From: Prolixibacteraceae bacterium
GTDB lineage: Bacteria > Bacteroidota > Bacteroidia > Bacteroidales > Prolixibacteraceae
NCBI GenBank assembly: GCA_003506435.1
Contig: DOAQ01000028.1
Span: forward strand, 46,079-110,078
Length of the DNA: 64,000 nt
Direction: 5' to 3'
The notes below the pieces were generated by a model. It saw only the letters and a program-made list of their open reading frames with translations. It ran no database searches and had not been told where the DNA came from. This document shows positions 60,047-64,000 of this stretch, piece after piece. A program made the position numbers and the translations under genes. How positions within the stretch are numbered: position 1 is the first letter of the stretch; the number at the start of each line of letters is the position of its first letter.

Positions 60047-60078
60047 AAAAAAAGAGGTCAAATTTGACCTCTTTTTTT
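60047..60078. terminator. Bidirectional palindromic terminator
   Basis: A perfect palindrome (a run of A, then gaggtcaaatttgacctc, then a run of seven T) forms a strong stem with a T tract on either strand. It ends the transporter-phosphatase unit. Confidence 0.9.
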
Positions 60079-60513
60079 ATGGCTTCCCAGGTAGTGGGGA
60101 TCTTACTATTTTTCATCCGCTTAAATATCAAACCATTACGCCAAATTTTTTACTCAAAAGTCCCTGAAATTATGCCATATCCAATTTGAACTCGTTTGAT
60201 TTAATTTGATATGCGAAGGTAAAAAATTATTGAATCAAGAAAAAAATTCAATCCAAATAAGATTTAGAAACGCACCACATTTTGAACTAAAATAAATTAA
60301 AATGCCCACTCTCTACATCAGATGTTCCCATTTTCAATGTCAATATGATGTCTATTTAACCGGGGAGAAAAGATTGGAAGAGTCAAAATTTTCTTTAGTT
60401 TTTTAAAATAAAAATCAGTAAAGCCGACTCTGTTGATATACTGAATTTTATAACACAGTCTTTATATCTGGAATTAAAACCTATTTTTGTATGGAATAAA
60501 AGGCTAATTAAAA
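60079..60513. other. Long intergenic region ahead of the second ECF sigma gene
   Basis: About 435 A/T-rich bases with no recognisable gene on either strand. The only feature noted is the -7-like TATTTTTG at 60482-60489, 25 bases before the TTG start of the sigma gene. Confidence 0.6.
60482..60489 (+). promoter_or_regulatory. Probable -7 box for the second ECF sigma gene
   Basis: TATTTTTG matches TAnnTTTG. A strong TTTG -33 box at 19-21 bases upstream is absent (only ctttata). Confidence 0.45.
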
Positions 60514-61098
60514 TTGAAGTTATTACCACCGGATAATGAATTGATTGAAAATCTGCGGAAAGGCGATGTGGAAGCTTTTGATCTGGTATATAAGAAATAT
60601 GCCCAGAAACTTTATGCCTTTTCGTTAAAGTACCTGAAATCTGTTGAAGAAACAGAAGAACTGGTTCAATCGGTTTTTCTGAAGGTATGGGAAAATCAGC
60701 AAAACCTGAAAACGGAGACCTCTTTTAAATCGTACCTGTTCACCATTGCTTATAACGAAATCTGCAATTTGTTCCGTCGAAGAAAATATCAACAGAAGTT
60801 TATTTCCCGAACAACAACAGAAAACCAGAAAACCTTCGAAGTTACTGAAGATCAAATTGACTATAAATTTGTGTTGCAACAGGTCGAAATGATTCTTGCC
60901 AGATTGCCCGAAAAGCAAAAGATCATTTTCATAAAAAGCAGGATAGAAGGCAAATCAACCAAAGAGATTGCATCGGAACACGGGCTTTCACCAGGGACGG
61001 TTGATAATTATATTTCCGAAGCCTTAAAATTCATTCGTGCGAATTTAAAAGATGAACATCTTGCGGTGTTACTTTTCCTCTCGTTGTTCTTCTTTTAG
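60514..61098 (+). CDS. ECF RNA polymerase sigma factor (FecI-like), second locus
   Basis: Sigma factor of 194 residues with region 2 (FDLVYKKYAQKLYAFSLKY, EETEELVQSVFLKVWENQ) and region 4 (LPEKQKIIFIKSRIEGKSTKEIASEHGLSPGTVDNY). It starts at a TTG: an in-frame stop lies 9 bases upstream and there is no ATG before region 2. A hydrophobic C-terminal tail (LAVLLFLSLFFF) is present, as in the sigma factor at 25558. It heads another SusC-type locus. Unlike the first pair it is separated from its anti-sigma gene by about 190 bases containing a terminator-like hairpin. Confidence 0.93.
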   Translation: MKLLPPDNELIENLRKGDVEAFDLVYKKYAQKLYAFSLKYLKSVEETEELVQSVFLKVWENQQNLKTETSFKSYLFTIAYNEICNLFRRRKYQQKFISRTTTENQKTFEVTEDQIDYKFVLQQVEMILARLPEKQKIIFIKSRIEGKSTKEIASEHGLSPGTVDNYISEALKFIRANLKDEHLAVLLFLSLFFF

Positions 61099-61138
61099 TA
61101 CTTATGTCTTATAAATTTGAATTTTTACACCTATTGTT

Positions 61139-61179
61139 AGTGTTTCATTTATAGATTGTTATTGAAAGAAACACTTTTT
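61139..61179 (+). terminator. Terminator-like hairpin between sigma and anti-sigma genes
   Basis: agtgtttc (61139-61146) and gaaacact (61168-61175) form an 8-bp stem with a 21-base loop, followed by TTTT. It may separate expression of the sigma gene from that of the anti-sigma/SusC genes. Confidence 0.55.
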
Positions 61180-61287
61180 CCTCCAAAAAAAATCACTAAT
61201 TTTAATGAGATTTTTGAACTTCGTGTGTATAACTAATACAAAAGAGGATTAATTACTGTTTGCTCTTTCTTTTATACATAAACGAAA

Positions 61288-62337
61288 ATGCTACAACAAA
61301 ATGAAATAGAAACGATCGGACGGTACATCAATGGGATGGCATATCCGGATGATATGGTGAGGATTGAAGACCTTTTTGCGCATGGGTACGAGAATCAAGA
61401 TTTGAAGCATCTTCTTGAGAATGACTGGGAAGATGTCCTTCATGAAACCAGTTCCGAGAATATTGACCTGGACAGATTGCTTGATCAGATACACTGTCTT
61501 ATTCGTAAAAAAGAATCACAAAAAAGAAAAACTTTTGTTTCCCGTATAACAAAGATATACCTAAAAGTAGCCGCCATTTTGCTTTTACCATTAATCATTG
61601 GTGGAGGCTTATATTTTGGTTATTTGCGGGGTTCTTCAACTATGCTCTCCGACCAGAAAGGGAGTTTCTCTATTTACGCCCCAATGGGTTCGCGTGTATC
61701 CTTCAATTTGCCTGACGGAACAAAAGGATGGCTAAACAGTGGTTCTACGCTTACTTATCCTTTACCCTTCTGTGAAAACAGGAAGGTAACTCTTGACGGC
61801 GAAGCCTGGTTCGATGTTTTTCACAACGAAAAGCGACCGTTCGAAATTAATGCAGGCGAATCAATGATCAGGGTATTGGGTACGAGTTTCAATGTAAGCA
61901 CTTATTCGGATGAAAAATATGTGGAGGTGGTCCTTCAAAATGGTAAGGTTGAGTTCTCAAATAAATCACAAAAAAATAAAGTTATTTTGAAACCTTCGGA
62001 ACAGTTAATCCTACAGGGAGACAGACTTAATATTAATCCTGTTGATGTTTCAAAATATAAAGCATGGACTGAAGGAAGACTTATTTTCCGGGGCGACAAT
62101 ATGGATGAAGTAGCCAAAAGAATTGAGCGTTGGTATAATGTTAAAGTAGAAATTGCCGATGAAGATTTAGTCCAGTTTTCATTTCGGGCAACGTTCGTCG
62201 ACGATTCATTGGAAGATGTGTTCAACCAGCTAAGTATGACTTCGCCAATTGAATATAAAATCATTCCACGGAAACAACTTCAGGATGGCACTTATGAGAA
62301 AGAGAAAGTAATTTTGTATAAAAAAGACAAGCAATAG
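61288..62337 (+). CDS. FecR-family anti-sigma factor, second locus
   Basis: Membrane anti-sigma regulator of 349 residues: cytoplasmic N-terminal part (about 1-85), one transmembrane helix (about 92-112, LKVAAILLLPLIIGGGLYFGY), periplasmic FecR domain (about 118-240, YAPMGSRVSFNLPDGTKGWLNSGS) and a C-terminal DUF4974 domain (about 262-345, IFRGDNMDEVAKRIERWYNVKV). It connects the STN domain of the following SusC to the ECF sigma factor upstream, so this locus should respond to its own glycan independently of the first. Confidence 0.95.
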   Translation: MLQQNEIETIGRYINGMAYPDDMVRIEDLFAHGYENQDLKHLLENDWEDVLHETSSENIDLDRLLDQIHCLIRKKESQKRKTFVSRITKIYLKVAAILLLPLIIGGGLYFGYLRGSSTMLSDQKGSFSIYAPMGSRVSFNLPDGTKGWLNSGSTLTYPLPFCENRKVTLDGEAWFDVFHNEKRPFEINAGESMIRVLGTSFNVSTYSDEKYVEVVLQNGKVEFSNKSQKNKVILKPSEQLILQGDRLNINPVDVSKYKAWTEGRLIFRGDNMDEVAKRIERWYNVKVEIADEDLVQFSFRATFVDDSLEDVFNQLSMTSPIEYKIIPRKQLQDGTYEKEKVILYKKDKQ

Positions 62338-62393
62338 TAACTTACCAATAACAATAAATAATTATGGGAAAAACGGTACTAATTAGTTAGAAA

Positions 62394-62423
62394 AAAAGGA
62401 AACCGCGCCAACGATTTCCTTTT
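62394..62423 (+). terminator. Terminator-like hairpin before the second susC-like gene
   Basis: aaaaggaaa and tttcctttt pair across a 12-base loop, ending in T residues, 45 bases before the SusC start. It probably lowers read-through from the anti-sigma gene, leaving SusC to a separate, sigma-dependent promoter. Confidence 0.55.
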
Positions 62424-62468
62424 AAAAAACATCTTTCTAGACATTTTTTTAATTAAACATTCAAATTT

Positions 62469-64000
62469 ATGAAAAAAAACGAACCAATCAGGGAATTGCT
62501 ATGTCATTCTCTGAAGAAAATTTTACTGATTATGCGCATTGCTGTTATTCTTTTGCTTTTCGGTTTTCTGCAAACACGCGCAAACAGCGCCTATTCGCAG
62601 AAGATAAGACTTTCGATCAATTTTTTGAATACTGAACTTGTTAATGTACTCGATCAAATTGAAAACGAGACTGAATTCTTATTTCTTTATAATGAAAAAC
62701 TAATTGATTCCAATCGAAAAGTTTCAATTAATGTCCAGAATCAAGGAATCGAAGACATATTAAAATTACTTTTTGCAGGTACCGATGTGGGATATTCAAT
62801 TCTTGACAGGAAAATAATCCTGTCACCACTGGAAAACGGTAGTACAATTCAGCAGCAAAAAACCGTTACAGGAAAAGTAACCGATTCTTCAGGTGCTTCG
62901 CTTCCCGGAGTATCAGTAGTCGTAAAAGGAACAACTACTGGTACAATAACCAATATTGACGGTAAATATTCTCTTCCCAATATTCCAGATGATGCTATGC
63001 TGGTATTTTCATTTGTGGGAATGAGGATACAGGAAATTAGCGTTGCAGGTAAAAGTATTATCAACATTACAATGGAGGAGGAAACAGTTGGTATTGAAGA
63101 GGTTGTTGCTATTGGTTATGGAACCCAGAAAAAGGTAAATTTAACTGGTTCAATAGATGCGGTTTCAGGTGAAGAACTTCAAAACAGATCTGCAACAAAA
63201 GTGGCGGATCTTATAAAAGGTACTTCGCCTAATCTTAATATCACTATGAATTCTAGAGGTGGTGAACCAGGCGCATCAAGCAGTTGGAATATTAGGGGAA
63301 CAGGTTCAATTCAGGGGAATGACTCTCCGCTCTTATTAGTTGATGGGGTAGAAATGAATTTAAATAATCTTGATCCTGAATCTATTGAAAGTGTTTCTAT
63401 TTTGAAAGATGCATCTGCATCTGCAATTTATGGTTCACGTGCCCCATTTGGCGTAGTTTTAATAACGACAAAAAAAGGAAAACAAGGCGAAAAAGTCCAT
63501 ATTGAGTATAGCAATAATTTGTCGTTAGCTTCCCCGATAAAGGTGCCCAGTTTTGTTGATGCCTTAACTTGGGCAACAGCTTATAATCAAGCTAACGCAA
63601 ATGCTGGGACAACTGCGACATATAGTGATGAACAGATGGAACGGATTAGGGGTTACATGGATGGAACCTTTCCTTATGAATATGATCCAAATAATCCAAT
63701 AAATAATATATGGGCAGGAAGAAGGAACGGTAATGCGAATAATAATTGGCCGCAGATAATGATTAAAGATCATTCATTTAGTCAGAAACACAATGTCAAT
63801 GTTTCCGGAGGCAATGAGAAAGCACAATATTATATCTCAGGAGGATATGCAGATCAGCCCGGTATGTATACATATGGCTATGACTACTACAAAAGATACA
63901 ATTATATGACCAATTTTACGTCAAAGATTACCAATTGGCTAAGTTTTAATTCCAGTGTAAAATATTCGAAAAGTAAGACTGATTATCCATTGGGAGAAAC
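62469..64000 (+). CDS. SusC/RagA TonB-dependent transporter with STN domain (3' end beyond window)
   Basis: Partial outer-membrane transporter, 510 codons present and still open at the window edge. After a hydrophobic leader (about 18-42, ending in AYSQ) come an STN domain (about 45-115, LSINFLNTELVNVLDQIENE), a carboxypeptidase-D-like domain (about 138-210, GKVTDSSGASLPGVSVVVKG), the EEVVAIGYGTQKK TonB-box area and the plug with SVSILKDASASAIYGSRAPFG (about 310-332). The beta barrel begins thereafter. The build matches the SusC at 27292 but the barrel and plug differ, so a different glycan is expected. A SusD gene should follow outside the window. Confidence 0.95.
   Translation, partial: MKKNEPIRELLCHSLKKILLIMRIAVILLLFGFLQTRANSAYSQKIRLSINFLNTELVNVLDQIENETEFLFLYNEKLIDSNRKVSINVQNQGIEDILKLLFAGTDVGYSILDRKIILSPLENGSTIQQQKTVTGKVTDSSGASLPGVSVVVKGTTTGTITNIDGKYSLPNIPDDAMLVFSFVGMRIQEISVAGKSIINITMEEETVGIEEVVAIGYGTQKKVNLTGSIDAVSGEELQNRSATKVADLIKGTSPNLNITMNSRGGEPGASSSWNIRGTGSIQGNDSPLLLVDGVEMNLNNLDPESIESVSILKDASASAIYGSRAPFGVVLITTKKGKQGEKVHIEYSNNLSLASPIKVPSFVDALTWATAYNQANANAGTTATYSDEQMERIRGYMDGTFPYEYDPNNPINNIWAGRRNGNANNNWPQIMIKDHSFSQKHNVNVSGGNEKAQYYISGGYADQPGMYTYGYDYYKRYNYMTNFTSKITNWLSFNSSVKYSKSKTDYPLGE

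Overview
The window looks like chromosomal DNA from a glycan-degrading member of the Bacteroidota. The evidence is two ECF sigma / FecR / SusC-type regulatory and transport sets, SusD, many lipoproteins with N-terminal lipoboxes, AraC regulators, and promoter boxes of the Bacteroidota TAnnTTTG type. The mix of uronate, rhamnogalacturonan-type and alpha-galactoside functions suggests a marine or sediment polysaccharide degrader (Marinilabiliales/Prolixibacteraceae-like); that placement is an inference. No rRNA, tRNA, CRISPR array, transposase or phage gene was seen.

Layout. (a) 1-12.2 kb: a truncated dispersed repeat; a GH13 lipoprotein; a queuosine-precursor operon on the minus strand (transporter, queC, queF) behind a convincing preQ1-I riboswitch; an SGNH hydrolase; an AraC regulator divergent from a sugar-porter MFS gene; a GH2-like leader remnant; a large DUF5107/TPR protein; and a lipoprotein with a cysteine-protease/transglutaminase-like core. 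(b) 12.5-15.4 kb: a Tat-type sugar isomerase-like protein, an L,D-transpeptidase and an AraC regulator. (c) 15.5-25.4 kb: a hexuronate operon (sodium-solute symporter, uxaC, fructuronate reductase, RraA-like aldolase, uxuA) continuing into two paralogous clan GH-A hydrolases that flank an esterase, and ending in a decayed copy of the uxuA 3' end. (d) 25.5-40.8 kb: a complete polysaccharide utilisation locus (ECF sigma, FecR, SusC, SusD, two surface lipoproteins, GH105 unsaturated glycuronyl hydrolase, heparinase II/III-type lyase, and a 1132-residue six-hairpin protein). Its uronate products would feed the operon in (c). (e) 40.9-50.4 kb: a minus-strand operon (DegT aminotransferase, TIM-barrel isomerase, APC permease, PfkB kinase, MtlD-like dehydrogenase) divergent from AraC, xylose-isomerase-like and Gfo/Idh/MocA genes. 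It looks like catabolism of an unusual, possibly amino-substituted, sugar or polyol. (f) 50.4-60 kb: a second full copy of the dispersed repeat, a GH36-type alpha-galactosidase, a six-hairpin hydrolase, a decayed copy of the alpha-galactosidase 3' end, a purple-acid-phosphatase-like enzyme, a five-bladed-propeller glycosidase, an OPA-type transporter and a YihX-like phosphatase. (g) 60.5-64 kb: the start of another locus (ECF sigma, FecR, SusC cut by the window edge).

The most notable structural observation is that two unrelated gene blocks (the paired GH-A hydrolases with their esterase, and the six-hairpin hydrolase at 53-55 kb) are each bracketed by an intact gene upstream and a decayed duplicate of that gene's 3' end downstream. 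This reads as a footprint of how genes were added to these loci. A perfect 33-bp palindrome inserted in frame in the TPR gene, a related palindrome inside the uronate operon, and a roughly 60-bp repeat upstream of two glycosidase genes add to the picture of an actively rearranging catabolic region.
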